Notes: generated by a model from the letters alone, not told the origin. 13,643 nucleotides of DNA from an uncultured Paracoccaceae bacterium (GCA_937952085.1 CALFYQ010000430.1:1-13643), one strand, 5' to 3'. Positions 6,410-13,643 are shown, counted from the stretch's first letter. Program-made: numbers and translations.

Positions 6410-7447
6410 TCACCTCGATACGCGCCAGTGAAGGGAAAAGCCGGGGTCGAAGACGGTGACCGGGCCGTCGCCCGTCTCGAGCTTCGCCGGAAAGGTCTGC
6501 GCCGCCGCCTCGCGGACGAGCGAGACGCGCGCCTCGTTGGGCGGCAGGCGGTAGAAGGCCGGGCCGTTCAGCGAGGCGAAGGCCTCCAGCTTGTCGAGCG
6601 CCCCGGCCGCCTCGAAGACATGCGCGAGGAGCGGCAGCGCCACCGGCGCCGTGTAGCAGCCGGCGCAGCCGCAGGCGCATTCCTTCAGCGGATCGACATG
6701 CGGGGCGCTGTCGGTGCCGAGGAAGAAGGCGGGGGCGCCCGAGGTCGCCGCCTCGACCAGCGCGCGGCGATGCGTCTCCCGCTTCGCCACCGGCAGGCAG
6801 TAATAGTGCGGGCGGATGCCGCCGGCGAGAATGTGGTTCCGGTTGATGACGAGGTGGTGCGCGGTGATCGTCGCACCGAGATCGGCGCCTCCGGCGCGCG
6901 CATAGGCGACGCCCTCGGCGGTGGTCACATGCTCCATCACCATGCGAAGGCCCGGCGTCTTCCGACGGATCGGGTCCAGCACCCGGTCGATGAAGACCGC
7001 CTCCCGGTCGAAAATGTCGACATCGGCGTCGACGACCTCGCCGTGGACGCAGAGCGGCAGGCCGATCTCGGCCATTTTTTCGAGGACGGGCCGCACCTTG
7101 TCGAAGTCGCGCACTCCGGAGGCGGAGTTCGTCGTCGCGCCGGCGGGGTAGAGCTTCACCGCCCGGACGAGGCCTTCGGCCGCGGCGGCGGCGACGTCGT
7201 CCGGGTCGGTCCGCTCGGTGAGGTAGAGCGTCATCAGCGGCTCGAAATCCGCGCCGCCGAGCGCCGTCTCGATCCGGCCCCGATAGGCGCGCGCCTCGGC
7301 CGCGGTGACGACGGGCGGGACGAGGTTCGGCATGATGATGGCGCGGGCGAAATCCCGCGCGCTTTCCGGCGCGACGGCGCGGAGCATCGCCCCGTCGCGG
7401 AGATGGAGGTGCCAGTCGTCGGGGCGTCTGATCTCGAGGCGGGTCAT
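6410..7447 (-). CDS. pyrC: dihydroorotase PyrC (class II)
   Basis: A 345-residue zinc amidohydrolase that cyclises N-carbamoyl-aspartate to dihydroorotate, the third step of pyrimidine synthesis. Metal ligands are visible: His13 and His15 in [10 protein letters not shown], carboxylated Lys98 in [13 protein letters not shown] (96-108), His135 in LCVHGEV, His173 in MEHVTT, and Asp246 in GTDSAPH (244-250). The flexible-loop and end motifs [17 protein letters not shown] are typical of the E. coli-type class II enzyme, about 348 residues. The start at 7447 is supported by AAGGAG (plus-strand 7452-7457) four bases upstream. It sits 24 bases after the TetR gene and two bases before pyrE, so pyrC and pyrE form a unit. 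No aspartate transcarbamoylase or carbamoyl phosphate synthase is nearby. Confidence 0.97.
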   Translation of the reverse strand: MTRLEIRRPDDWHLHLRDGAMLRAVAPESARDFARAIIMPNLVPPVVTAAEARAYRGRIETALGGADFEPLMTLYLTERTDPDDVAAAAAEGLVRAVKLYPAGATTNSASGVRDFDKVRPVLEKMAEIGLPLCVHGEVVDADVDIFDREAVFIDRVLDPIRRKTPGLRMVMEHVTTAEGVAYARAGGADLGATITAHHLVINRNHILAGGIRPHYYCLPVAKRETHRRALVEAATSGAPAFFLGTDSAPHVDPLKECACGCAGCYTAPVALPLLAHVFEAAGALDKLEAFASLNGPAFYRLPPNEARVSLVREAAAQTFPAKLETGDGPVTVFDPGFSLHWRVSR

Positions 7448-7471
7448 CGGGCTCCTTGGGCTCGCCGAGCG

Positions 7472-8083
7472 TTAGACCGGCGGGGCGACGCCCGCAACCG
7501 GAACCGGCGCCGCGAGCCGCCCCATCGCCGCCCGCGCCACCCGCTCGGCGAGGAAGGCGCGGTCGGTCTCCCCGGCCCGGCCGGCGGCGTCGATCATCCC
7601 CTTGCCGAGCGCCGCCACATCCCGCGCCGCCAGCGCCGGATCGGCGACCCCCGCCGCCGCAAGAAGGCCGGCGAGCCGCGCGGCGACGGCGGCGTCGAGC
7701 GCCGCGGTTTCGGCGTCGAGGCCGAGCAGGGGCTCGGCGAGATCGAGCGCGCGGGCGAGGGCGGGGCGGGCGAGTTGATGCGCCACCGCGACGGCGGCGA
7801 GCCGCGCCACCAGCGCCAGCAGGCCCCGCGGCGTGTCGGCGGCGACGGCGTCGAGCCCTTCGAGGAGGGCTGCGCGTTCCCGCCGCGTCAGCTCGGCGAG
7901 AAGCGCGGCCTTGTTCGGGAAGTACTGGTAGAGCGAGCCGATCGAGACGCCGGCGCGTTCCGCCACCCGATTCGTGGTCAGCGCCTCCAGCCCTTCCGCC
8001 TCCAGAATGCGAGCCGCGGCTTCCAGCATCGCCTCGAAGGCGGCGCGGGAGCGGTTCTGCCGCGGGCGTTTTCGGGGCTCCAC
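7472..8083 (-). CDS. TetR/AcrR-family transcriptional regulator
   Basis: A 203-residue one-component regulator. The N-terminal DNA-binding domain (about 10-65) has the TetR signature [20 protein letters not shown] followed by [20 protein letters not shown] (46-65). The C-terminal ligand/dimer domain (about 75-195) is helical and very alanine/leucine-rich, so its ligand cannot be read from sequence. The start is GTG at 8083, with GGGAGG (plus-strand 8089-8094) five bases upstream. It is divergent from the darcynin gene across 93 bases holding a candidate operator, and 24 bases before pyrC. It probably represses itself and the darcynin gene, and the downstream pyrC-pyrE-ccmAB genes may be partly read from its promoter. 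Confidence 0.93.
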   Translation of the reverse strand: MEPRKRPRQNRSRAAFEAMLEAAARILEAEGLEALTTNRVAERAGVSIGSLYQYFPNKAALLAELTRRERAALLEGLDAVAADTPRGLLALVARLAAVAVAHQLARPALARALDLAEPLLGLDAETAALDAAVAARLAGLLAAAGVADPALAARDVAALGKGMIDAAGRAGETDRAFLAERVARAAMGRLAAPVPVAGVAPPV

Positions 8084-8111
8084 CGGCGCCTCCCGGATGC
8101 GAGTTTCGGAT

Positions 8112-8131
8112 ATGCGAGCAAAAGCTCACAT
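8112..8131. promoter_or_regulatory. candidate TetR operator in the divergent tetR/darcynin control region
   Basis: An imperfect 20-base palindrome: arms ATGCGAGC (8112-8119) and GCTCACAT (8124-8131) around AAAA, matching at seven of eight paired positions. Size and symmetry suit a TetR-family dimer. ATGCGAG also occurs as a direct copy at 8097-8103, fifteen bases to the left, which could be an extra half-site. The element lies midway between the two divergent start codons (8083 and 8177), where promoters for both genes must be. ATTATC at 8130-8135 is a weak -10 candidate for the plus-strand gene; no clear -35 is seen. The binding protein is inferred from position alone. Confidence 0.45.
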
Positions 8132-8176
8132 TATCGCCGGCGGCGCAAGCCCGCGCCAACGAACCGGAGACCAGAC

Positions 8177-8521
8177 ATGGCCGAAAGCCCCTTCACCATC
8201 TTCATGCTGCTCCGTACGCGGCCGGACTGGCTGGCGCTGCCGCCGGCGGATCGCTTCGCCTTCCTCGACGCGGAGATCCGCCCGCGGATCGCCCGGCGGC
8301 CCGAAGTGCGGCTTCGCTTCTTCGATGCCGAGGCGTTCCACGCGCCGGTTTCCGACATCGCGGTCTGGGAGACGGCGGACCTTCGCGCCTGGTCGGCGCT
8401 GGTGGAGGACCTGCGGGAGACGGCGTTCTGGGGCCGCTATTTCGAGGTGGAGGCGATCCTCCCCTCGGTCGAAAGCGGCTGGGCCGCGCATTACGGCCAG
8501 AAACGGCTCGGCGAGGGCTGA
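8177..8521 (+). CDS. darcynin-family protein
   Basis: A 114-residue, probably cytoplasmic protein matching the darcynin family, whose function is unknown. Family-like stretches are [21 protein letters not shown] (6-26), [23 protein letters not shown] (44-66), and [33 protein letters not shown] (75-107). Size and hydrophobicity suggest a small ferredoxin-like (dimeric alpha-beta barrel) fold; that is inference. The ATG is supported by GGAGA (8166-8170), six bases upstream. The frame is also open for a long way upstream, but that part is antisense to pyrC and tetR and is rejected. It is divergent from a TetR regulator, its likely controller, and its TGA ends only three bases from the convergent DUF4175 stop. 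Confidence 0.88.
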   Translation: MAESPFTIFMLLRTRPDWLALPPADRFAFLDAEIRPRIARRPEVRLRFFDAEAFHAPVSDIAVWETADLRAWSALVEDLRETAFWGRYFEVEAILPSVESGWAAHYGQKRLGEG

Positions 8522-8524
8522 GGC

Positions 8525-11128
8525 TCAGAACCGGTCGAGCAGGCGGTCGAGATAGTCGAGTTCCTCGGCCGGGCGGTCCCGCTCGCCGGCGCGGCGGCGG
8601 ATCTCCTCCTGAAGTTCGCGGGCGCGCTTGCCCATCGTGGCGTTCGGCACCTCCACCGAATCGCCGTCGAGCGGGCCGTCGGAGGCGCGCGGCCGGCCGA
8701 GTGGGTCTTCCTGTAGGGCGTCGACGCCCGGCCCGTCGCGGCCGGCGCGGTCGCCCTGGCCGCGGCCTTCGGCCTCGGCGAGATCCTGCCCGAGGGCGCG
8801 GCGGCCGTCGCGGAGCGAGTCGAGCGCGCGGACCTGGTCGTCGAGCGCCTGCCGGTTCTCGCCGCGCCGGAGCGCTTCGGCGGCCTCGTCCATGGCGCGG
8901 CCGGCGTCGTCGAGCGAGCGGCGCGCGTCCTCGCCGGCGGCGCCCGGAAGGCCCTGCCGGAGCTGGTCGAGCAACTGGCGGAGCGCCTCCTGGTCGCGGG
9001 CGATCTGCTCGCCGCTGTCGTTGCCGGTCTGCCCGTTCTGGCCCGGCTGGCCGGGGCGATCGCCGCCCTGCCCTTCGCCGCGGCCCTCGTTGCGATGCGC
9101 GCCCTCGCCTTCCCCCTGGCCTTCGCCCGGGCGCCCCTCGCGCATCTGGCCGAAATTTCTGTCGGCGAGGCCCTGCTGCTCGCCGATCATGTCGCCGAGC
9201 TGGTTCATCATCTGCTCGCCCTGTCCGGGCTGGCCCTGGCCGGGCTGGGCCATCTGCAGGTTCTGCATCATCTGCTGCAGCGCCTGGAGCATCTGCCGCG
9301 CCAGCTCCTGCTGGCCGTTGCGGATCGCCTCCTCCAACTCGCGCAGCATCTCCTCGAGATCCTGCATCGAGAGCTGCGTGCCGTCCTGACCCTGCTGGCC
9401 CTGCTGCTGTTGCTGCTGCTGGCCGTTCGCCTGATCGCGGAGCGCCTCCTGCATCATCTCGGCCAGATAATCCCGCATGGCCTCGCGGAGTTCCTGCATC
9501 AGGCGAGCGAGTTCCTCCTCGCTGGCGCCGTTCTCGATCGCGTCTTTCAGCCGCTCCTGCGCGCGGGCGAGCCGCTCGGCCGCATTGGCGAGGCCGCCAT
9601 CCTCGAGCCGGAGCGCAGCGCGCCATAGAAGATCGACGACGCCCTCCGTCTCTTCGCTCACGCGGCCGTCCTCGACGGCGTAGCCGAGCCGGCGCACCGC
9701 CATGCGGGCGAGGAGATAGGCCGCGGGGTCGTCGATCACCTCCTCGGGGAAGATCATCACCGCCTCCAGCACGTCGAGCACACGGGGCGCGGCGGCGGTG
9801 GAGAAGGCGAGGGCGCGGCGCTGCTCCACCAGGGCCTTCGCCACCGGGTGGAAGAAGCGACGGGCGGGGAGGACGGCGCGCATCTCGGCCTGTCCTTCCT
9901 GCTCCGCGCCGTCCACCGCCGTCAGCCGGTAGACGACCGGCAGGCCGGCCCAGGGATGCGCCGTCAGGTCCTCGATCAGGGTTTCATGAACGGCGCGGAG
10001 ATCGCCGGCGAGGGGCAGCGGAAGATCGAGCTCGATCGGCTGGTAGACGGAAGCGCCGGCGGCGACGCCCGCCGCCTCGGCCGCCGCCTCGATGTCGAGC
10101 GAGACGAGGCCGTGCGCGGCGACGACGCCGTAATCGTCGGAGGCGTGGAAGGGCAGGGTGAGCGCGCCGCGTTCGCCGCCGGTCGGCTCGCCGTCGAAGG
10201 CGATCTCGGGCGCCGTGTCTGGGATCGCCGCGATGCGCCAGAGCGCGCGCTCGTCGTCGCCGTCGAGAACCCGGATCGCGCCATCGCCCCGCACCTCGAA
10301 GGCCGCGTCGAAAACGCCGGCGCCCTTGTCGGCGAAGCTGGAGGCGGCGCCGCTCGCCGCCTCGTCCAGCACCGGAGGCGCGGCGAAGTCGAAGACGCGG
10401 ATCGAGATTTCGGAGCCGACCGGGAGGGAGACCTCGGAGCCCGGTGCGAGCCGGGTGAGATAGATCGGGCTCGTCCCGGTATAGGCGGGCGGCGTCGCCC
10501 AGGCCTCGACCGTCGGCGCCAGGGCGACGACCGGCGCGGCGACGGCGCCCGGCGAAAGCTGATCGGCGAGCCGCGGCGCGGCGCCGTCCTCCGCCGCGAA
10601 CCAGGCGAGCGCGCCCGCGGCGAGGGCGACGAGCCCGGCATGGCGGAGCGCGAACGGGTCCTGCGCCGAAACGCGGAGATCCGGCCCGCGCGCGCGAAGC
10701 GCGGCGGCCCGTTCGGCGAGGCGGCGGCGATGGATGGCCCAGATCGCTTCCGTCGCCGTATCCCCGGCGCCGGCGGCGAGATCGTCCGACCAGGTGGAGG
10801 CGGGGCGGCCCGCCTGCCCCTCGTCAAGCCGCGCGAGGCCCTCGGGCGCAGTCGGACGCCGGAACCCGGCGACGCCGCGGACGAGGAGGAAGAGGCCGCC
10901 GGCGGCGAAGCCGATCAGCAGCGCCCAATGCGCCTCGGGCGGCAGGAGCGAGGGAACGCCGAGAAGCGCGAGGCCGGAGAAGAGCGCGAGGAGCGCCCAG
11001 AGCGGCCAGAGCCGGGCCAGCAGGCGCTCTACCCAGAGCGCGCGGCGGGCCTTCTTCGCCTCGCGGTCAACCGCGGCCCGGGCGAGAACAAGGGTCGTGC
11101 TCGTCGAGAAGCGCGCCTTGTCCGTCAT
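8525..11128 (-). CDS. TIGR02302/DUF4175-family large membrane protein
   Basis: An 867-residue protein of a family found next to lysA in many alphaproteobacteria; function unknown. In order: an N-terminal cytoplasmic segment; two close membrane helices (about 40-62 and 66-88); a third hydrophobic stretch at 162-178; then a long presumably periplasmic region. That region has beta-type sequence with ATPPAYTG (211-218), PVGSEISIRVFD (236-247) and the family-typical FHASDDYGVVAAHGLVSLDI (327-346). A helical, coiled-coil-prone part (about 500-625) follows, interrupted by a Gln-rich run (569-580). A Gly/Gln/Glu/Arg-rich low-complexity stretch (about 629-705) and a conserved end with DPLGRP (808-813) and RARELQEEIRRRAGERDRP close it. 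The start at 11128 is supported by AAAGGAG (plus-strand 11134-11140) five bases upstream, 15 bases after lysA. No enzyme motif is visible. Confidence 0.92.
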   Translation of the reverse strand: MTDKARFSTSTTLVLARAAVDREAKKARRALWVERLLARLWPLWALLALFSGLALLGVPSLLPPEAHWALLIGFAAGGLFLLVRGVAGFRRPTAPEGLARLDEGQAGRPASTWSDDLAAGAGDTATEAIWAIHRRRLAERAAALRARGPDLRVSAQDPFALRHAGLVALAAGALAWFAAEDGAAPRLADQLSPGAVAAPVVALAPTVEAWATPPAYTGTSPIYLTRLAPGSEVSLPVGSEISIRVFDFAAPPVLDEAASGAASSFADKGAGVFDAAFEVRGDGAIRVLDGDDERALWRIAAIPDTAPEIAFDGEPTGGERGALTLPFHASDDYGVVAAHGLVSLDIEAAAEAAGVAAGASVYQPIELDLPLPLAGDLRAVHETLIEDLTAHPWAGLPVVYRLTAVDGAEQEGQAEMRAVLPARRFFHPVAKALVEQRRALAFSTAAAPRVLDVLEAVMIFPEEVIDDPAAYLLARMAVRRLGYAVEDGRVSEETEGVVDLLWRAALRLEDGGLANAAERLARAQERLKDAIENGASEEELARLMQELREAMRDYLAEMMQEALRDQANGQQQQQQQGQQGQDGTQLSMQDLEEMLRELEEAIRNGQQELARQMLQALQQMMQNLQMAQPGQGQPGQGEQMMNQLGDMIGEQQGLADRNFGQMREGRPGEGQGEGEGAHRNEGRGEGQGGDRPGQPGQNGQTGNDSGEQIARDQEALRQLLDQLRQGLPGAAGEDARRSLDDAGRAMDEAAEALRRGENRQALDDQVRALDSLRDGRRALGQDLAEAEGRGQGDRAGRDGPGVDALQEDPLGRPRASDGPLDGDSVEVPNATMGKRARELQEEIRRRAGERDRPAEELDYLDRLLDRF
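9391..9423. repeat. CTG/CAG-rich tract encoding poly-glutamine
   Basis: A nearly pure CTG-type triplet run within the DUF4175 gene, read on the minus strand as CAG/CAA glutamine codons (residues about 569-580, QQQQQQQ then GQQG). One CAA interrupts the CAG run. Adjacent codons extend the low-complexity region on both sides. Such tracts can slip in replication, changing length in frame. Confidence 0.7.
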
Positions 11129-11143
11129 CCGGGCTCCTTTCGG

Positions 11144-12412
11144 TCAGGCGAGCCAGTCGGGAATCCGCTCGCGCGCCAGCATCTCATCATATGTGGGGCG
11201 CGGCCGCACCACATCAAAGCGTGAACCGGAGACGAGGACCTCCGGAATCAGCGGTCTGCTGTTGTATTCGGAAGACATGACCGCTCCGTAGGCGCCGGCC
11301 GAACGGAAGGCGAGAAGGTCGCCCGCTTCGAGATGCGGCAATTCGCGGCCGCGGGCGAAGGTGTCCCCGGTCTCGCAGACCGGGCCGACGAGATCGACCG
11401 GCGCGACCGGGGCGCCCGGCGCGGGCTCCCGATAGGGGATCGCGTCATGCCAGGAATCGTACATGGCCGGGCGGATGAGATCGTTCATCGCCGCGTCGAG
11501 GATGAGGAAATCCCGCCCCTCGCCGGTTTTCCGCCAGATCACGCGGGAGACGAGGAGGCCCGCGTTGCCGGCGATCAGCCGGCCCGGCTCGATCTCGATC
11601 TCGCAGCCGAGATCGCCGACGGTGCGGCGCACCACCTCGCCATAGTCGAAGGGCAGCGGCGGCGCCTCGTTGGCGCGGCGATAGGGAATGCCGAGCCCGC
11701 CGCCGAGATCGAGGCGGCGGATGGCGTGCCCGTCCTCCCGAAGCTGGAGCGTGAGTTCCCGCACCTTCCGGAAGGCCGCCTCGTAGGGTTCGAGCTGGGT
11801 GATCTGGCTGCCGATATGGACATCGATTCCGATGACCTCGATCCCCGCCATCCGCGCCGCCTCGGCGTAGAGCGCGCGGGCGCGGGCGATGGGGATGCCG
11901 AACTTGTTCTCGGACTTGCCGGTGGAGATCTTGGCGTGGGTCAGCGCGTCCACGTCCGGGTTCACGCGGAGCGCCACCGGCGCGCGAAGGCCCTTGGCCC
12001 GCGCGATCCGGTCGAGCGCGAGAAGCTCGGGCTCGCTTTCGACGTTGAACTGCCGGATGCCGACCTCGAGCGCGAGGGCCAGCTCGCCCTCGGTCTTGCC
12101 GACACCGGAGAAGACGATCTTTTCCGGCGCGCAGCCAGCGGCCAGCGCGCGGCGAAGCTCGCCTTCCGAGACCACGTCGCAGCCCGCCCCGGCCTTCACC
12201 GCCACCCGGACGACGGCGAGGTTGGAGCAGGCCTTCAGCGCGTAGCAGACGAGATGCGGCCCCCAGGCGAGCGCCTCGTCAAAGACGCGGACATGCCGCT
12301 CCAGCGTCGCGGTCGAGTAGACGTAGAAGGGCGTGCCGACCGCGGCGGCGATCTCCGCGAGATCGACCTCCTCCGCGTGAAGGCGCCCGTCCAGATAGGC
12401 GAAGTGATCCAT
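11144..12412 (-). CDS. lysA: diaminopimelate decarboxylase LysA
   Basis: A 422-residue PLP enzyme (alanine racemase-like barrel, fold type III) converting meso-diaminopimelate to lysine, the last step of lysine synthesis. Visible marks are the PLP lysine K60 in CYALKACSN (56-64), IDVHIGSQI (196-204) with His199, the phosphate-binding GGGLGIPY (237-244), EPGR (275-278), and the partner-subunit Cys346 in GPVCETGD (343-350). Tyr375 in SAGAYGAVMSSEYNSRP (371-387) lies near the C-terminus. I start it at ATG 12412, which overlaps the stop of the upstream DUF2834 gene by one base (TGATG) and gives the standard N-terminus MDHFAYLDG. The longer open frame to 12628 runs antisense-like over the neighbour. 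The frame ends 15 bases before the DUF4175 gene. Confidence 0.97.
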   Translation of the reverse strand: MDHFAYLDGRLHAEEVDLAEIAAAVGTPFYVYSTATLERHVRVFDEALAWGPHLVCYALKACSNLAVVRVAVKAGAGCDVVSEGELRRALAAGCAPEKIVFSGVGKTEGELALALEVGIRQFNVESEPELLALDRIARAKGLRAPVALRVNPDVDALTHAKISTGKSENKFGIPIARARALYAEAARMAGIEVIGIDVHIGSQITQLEPYEAAFRKVRELTLQLREDGHAIRRLDLGGGLGIPYRRANEAPPLPFDYGEVVRRTVGDLGCEIEIEPGRLIAGNAGLLVSRVIWRKTGEGRDFLILDAAMNDLIRPAMYDSWHDAIPYREPAPGAPVAPVDLVGPVCETGDTFARGRELPHLEAGDLLAFRSAGAYGAVMSSEYNSRPLIPEVLVSGSRFDVVRPRPTYDEMLARERIPDWLA

Positions 12413-12741
12413 CAGCGCGACCGGAGCCAGAGATAGAGCGGCAGCCCGCAGGAGACGCCGATGCAGAAGGTGGCCGGGATCGCGACGAGGTTGAGCCAGC
12501 GCCTCGTCTTCACGCATTCGACCAGTACGAAGACGGTGAGCGCGATGGCGGCGATCGTCAGGTCCCAGACGAGCCCGGTCGTCGCGTCGTTGACGTTCCA
12601 GGCCTCGACCATCGCCCCGAGAGACCACCCGAACTCATTGAACCAGAGCACGAAATAGTACATCGGCACGATCGCGCCGAGCACCGCGAGGGCGAGGAAA
12701 ACATGGCGGATCGGGCTCCGGCCGGCGGTTTCGGCGCTCAC
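12412..12741 (-). CDS. DUF2834-family three-helix membrane protein
   Basis: A 109-residue inner-membrane protein of unknown function. Three hydrophobic helices are visible (about 12-34, 55-77 and 83-105). Conserved-looking elements are MYYFVLWFNEFGWSLGAMVEAW (27-48), a polar loop NDATTGLVWDL (51-61), a basic turn KTRRW (78-82) and IGVSCGLPLYLWLR (94-107) at the C-terminus, which match my memory of DUF2834. The start codon is GTG at 12741, overlapping the TGA of the upstream lipoprotein gene by four bases (GTGA); no alternative start fits as well. The 3' end overlaps lysA by one base. Its place between argH and lysA says nothing clear about its job; coupling to a small lipoprotein hints at the envelope. 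Confidence 0.88.
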   Translation of the reverse strand: MSAETAGRSPIRHVFLALAVLGAIVPMYYFVLWFNEFGWSLGAMVEAWNVNDATTGLVWDLTIAAIALTVFVLVECVKTRRWLNLVAIPATFCIGVSCGLPLYLWLRSR

Positions 12742-12866
12742 TCCTCCGCCTCCGCGGCGGGCGCCTCCGGCGTCGCCGGTTCGTTCTTGCGGCCGCAGCC
12801 GACGAGCGACGCGCAGAGCGCGATGAAGGCGATGATGATGAGGATGTTCCTGAGCTTCGGGTTCAT
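12738..12866 (-). CDS. 42-residue small lipoprotein between argH and lysA
   Basis: A very short gene, ATG at 12866 and TGA at 12740-12738. The product starts [20 protein letters not shown] and continues with the lipobox LVGC (21-24). Cys24 would be lipidated, leaving a mature peptide of only 19 residues, [19 protein letters not shown], rich in Ala, Pro and Glu. It has a classical signal: basic n-region (Lys4, Arg6), hydrophobic core, and lipobox. Both ends overlap neighbours by four bases (ATGA with argH, GTGA with the DUF2834 gene), which strongly supports a real translated gene. Small lipoproteins called LppL or LptM (YifL) sit near lysA or dapF in gammaproteobacteria. This peptide keeps the C-G-x-K start but not the usual G-P-L that follows, so homology is only suggested. 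Gly at +2 favours export to the outer membrane. Confidence 0.85.
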   Translation of the reverse strand: MNPKLRNILIIIAFIALCASLVGCGRKNEPATPEAPAAEAEE

Positions 12867-13643
12867 CCGAGCCGCTCCTTCCATCGCGCGATCTGGGCCT
12901 TCACCCCGTCCGGCGAGGTGCCGCCATAGGAGCGGCGGCTCGCCACGGAGGACTCTACCGTGAGGACGGTGAAGACTTCCTCGGTGATCCGCGGCTCGAC
13001 CGCCTGCATCTCCGCCAGCGAGAGATCGGCAAGATCGACGCCCTTCGTCTCCGCCCTTTTCACCAGCGCGCCTGTGACATGGTGCGCGTCGCGGAACGGC
13101 ATGTTGAGGCGGCGCACCAGCCAGTCCGCGAGGTCGGTCGAGGTGGCGAAGCCGGCGCCGGCCGCCTCGCGCAGCCGCTCGGCGTTCGGCGTCAGGTCAC
13201 CCAGCATCCCGGTCATCGCGGCGATGGCGAGAGCGAGGCTGTCGGCCGCGTCGAAGACCGGCTCCTTGTCCTCCTGCATGTCCTTCGAATAGGTCAGCGC
13301 AAGGCCCTTCATCACCGTCGAGAGCGTCACGAACGCGCCGGTGATCCGCGCCACCTTGGCCCGCACCAGCTCCGCCGCGTCCGGGTTCCGCTTCTGCGGC
13401 ATGATCGAGGAGCCGGTGGTGAACTTGTCCGAGAGCCGCGCGAACCGGAACTGCGCCGAGGACCAGATCACCAGCTCCTCGGAGAAGCGCGAGAGGTGCG
13501 TCGCGCAGATCGAGGCGGCGGCGAGGTATTCGAGGGCGAAATCCCGGTCCGCCACGCTGTCGAGGCTGTTGGCCGTCGGCCGGTCGAAGCCGAGCGCCTT
13601 CGCCGTCTTGTGACGGTCGATCGGGAAGGAGGTGCCGGCAAGC
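12863..13643 (-). CDS. argH: argininosuccinate lyase ArgH, 5' end outside the window
   Basis: The frame is open to the window edge, giving the C-terminal 259 residues of an enzyme normally about 460 long. ArgH splits argininosuccinate into arginine and fumarate, the last step of arginine synthesis, as a cytoplasmic homotetramer. Visible marks are [10 protein letters not shown] at the edge, followed by the fumarase/aspartase superfamily signature [12 protein letters not shown] (77-88 of the visible part), the loop carrying the catalytic serine. Further marks are [29 protein letters not shown] being typical of ArgH, and the C-terminal substrate-binding [10 protein letters not shown] false in-frame start at 13555 (GTG) lies inside the conserved core and should be ignored. 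It heads the downstream chain: its TGA overlaps the lipoprotein ATG by four bases. Confidence 0.97.
   Translation of the reverse strand, partial: LAGTSFPIDRHKTAKALGFDRPTANSLDSVADRDFALEYLAAASICATHLSRFSEELVIWSSAQFRFARLSDKFTTGSSIMPQKRNPDAAELVRAKVARITGAFVTLSTVMKGLALTYSKDMQEDKEPVFDAADSLALAIAAMTGMLGDLTPNAERLREAAGAGFATSTDLADWLVRRLNMPFRDAHHVTGALVKRAETKGVDLADLSLAEMQAVEPRITEEVFTVLTVESSVASRRSYGGTSPDGVKAQIARWKERLG

Noticed and set aside
5715..8159. 814-codon open frame on the minus strand
   Set aside because: Only its C-terminal 230 codons are PyrE. The rest is arginine-rich shadow sequence over pyrC and tetR, which have clear motifs in other frames.
6428..8176. Upstream extension of the darcynin frame to 6428
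   Set aside because: The extension is antisense to pyrC and tetR and has no protein-like composition; the ATG at 8177 with GGAGA upstream gives the family length.
8518..8528. CTGAGGCTCAG palindrome at the convergent darcynin/DUF4175 stops, considered as a terminator
   Set aside because: The arms leave only a one-base loop, so no hairpin of useful stability can form and no T-run follows. The symmetry arises from two facing TGA stop codons.
7456..10161. 901-codon plus-strand open frame
   Set aside because: It is an Arg/Pro/Ala-rich translation antisense to tetR and the DUF4175 gene and shares bases with the real darcynin gene in another frame; such frames are expected in DNA this GC-rich.
9848..11224. 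458-codon plus-strand open frame
   Set aside because: It is an Arg/Gly/Glu-rich shadow antisense to the DUF4175 gene, with no recognisable domain and no ribosome binding site.
1..13643. Mobile elements, CRISPR arrays, toxin-antitoxin or defence genes, tRNA genes
   Set aside because: No transposase, integrase, direct-repeat array, defence-type domain or tRNA-like cloverleaf was recognised. Gene content and base composition look uniform and chromosomal.

Overview
The window is a dense, very GC-rich (about 70% or more by eye) stretch of bacterial chromosome. It reads as an alphaproteobacterium of the Rhodobacterales type. The grounds are the orders argH - small lipoprotein - DUF2834 - lysA - TIGR02302/DUF4175 and GST(FzlA-type) - queG, the alphaproteobacterial c-type cytochrome maturation genes ccmA/ccmB, and many GTG starts and TGA stops. 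I cannot name the genus. Fifteen protein genes cover nearly all of it, two of them cut by the window edges. I see no tRNA, rRNA, CRISPR array, insertion sequence or prophage, and no gap over 100 bases lacks a gene.

Layout from left to right. (1) The 3' part of a plus-strand LuxR/NarL-type response regulator (1-582), whose receiver domain has lost the phosphoacceptor aspartate. Its end overlaps the next gene tail to tail by 11 bases. (2) A minus-strand run of nine tightly packed genes (572-8083), in transcription order: a TetR-family regulator, pyrC, pyrE, ccmA, ccmB, an unnamed membrane alpha/beta-hydrolase, mtgA, an FzlA-type GST-fold protein and queG. Gaps are +24, +2, +2, -4, +43, -4, +51 and 0 bases. 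(3) A 93-base divergent control region (8084-8176) between tetR and a plus-strand darcynin-family gene (8177-8521), holding an imperfect palindrome that could be the TetR operator. (4) A second minus-strand operon (8525-13643), in transcription order: argH (5' end outside the window), a 42-residue lipoprotein, a DUF2834 membrane protein, lysA and the large TIGR02302/DUF4175 membrane protein. Its first four genes overlap by 4, 4 and 1 bases.

How the genes fit together. The first operon joins pyrimidine synthesis (dihydroorotase, orotate phosphoribosyltransferase), heme export for cytochrome c assembly, septal or side-wall peptidoglycan work (MtgA, FzlA-type protein) and tRNA queuosine completion. 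The second joins the last step of arginine synthesis with the last step of lysine synthesis; the latter consumes the meso-diaminopimelate also needed for peptidoglycan. It also carries three poorly understood membrane or envelope proteins. Most of this is conserved housekeeping DNA. The parts worth a second look are the degenerate receiver, the TetR/darcynin divergon, the uncharacterised membrane hydrolase translationally coupled to mtgA, the ccmAB pair lacking ccmC beside it, the tiny lipoprotein between argH and lysA, and the Gln/Gly-rich DUF4175 protein. I found no clear candidate for a wholly new defence, mobile or RNA-based system.
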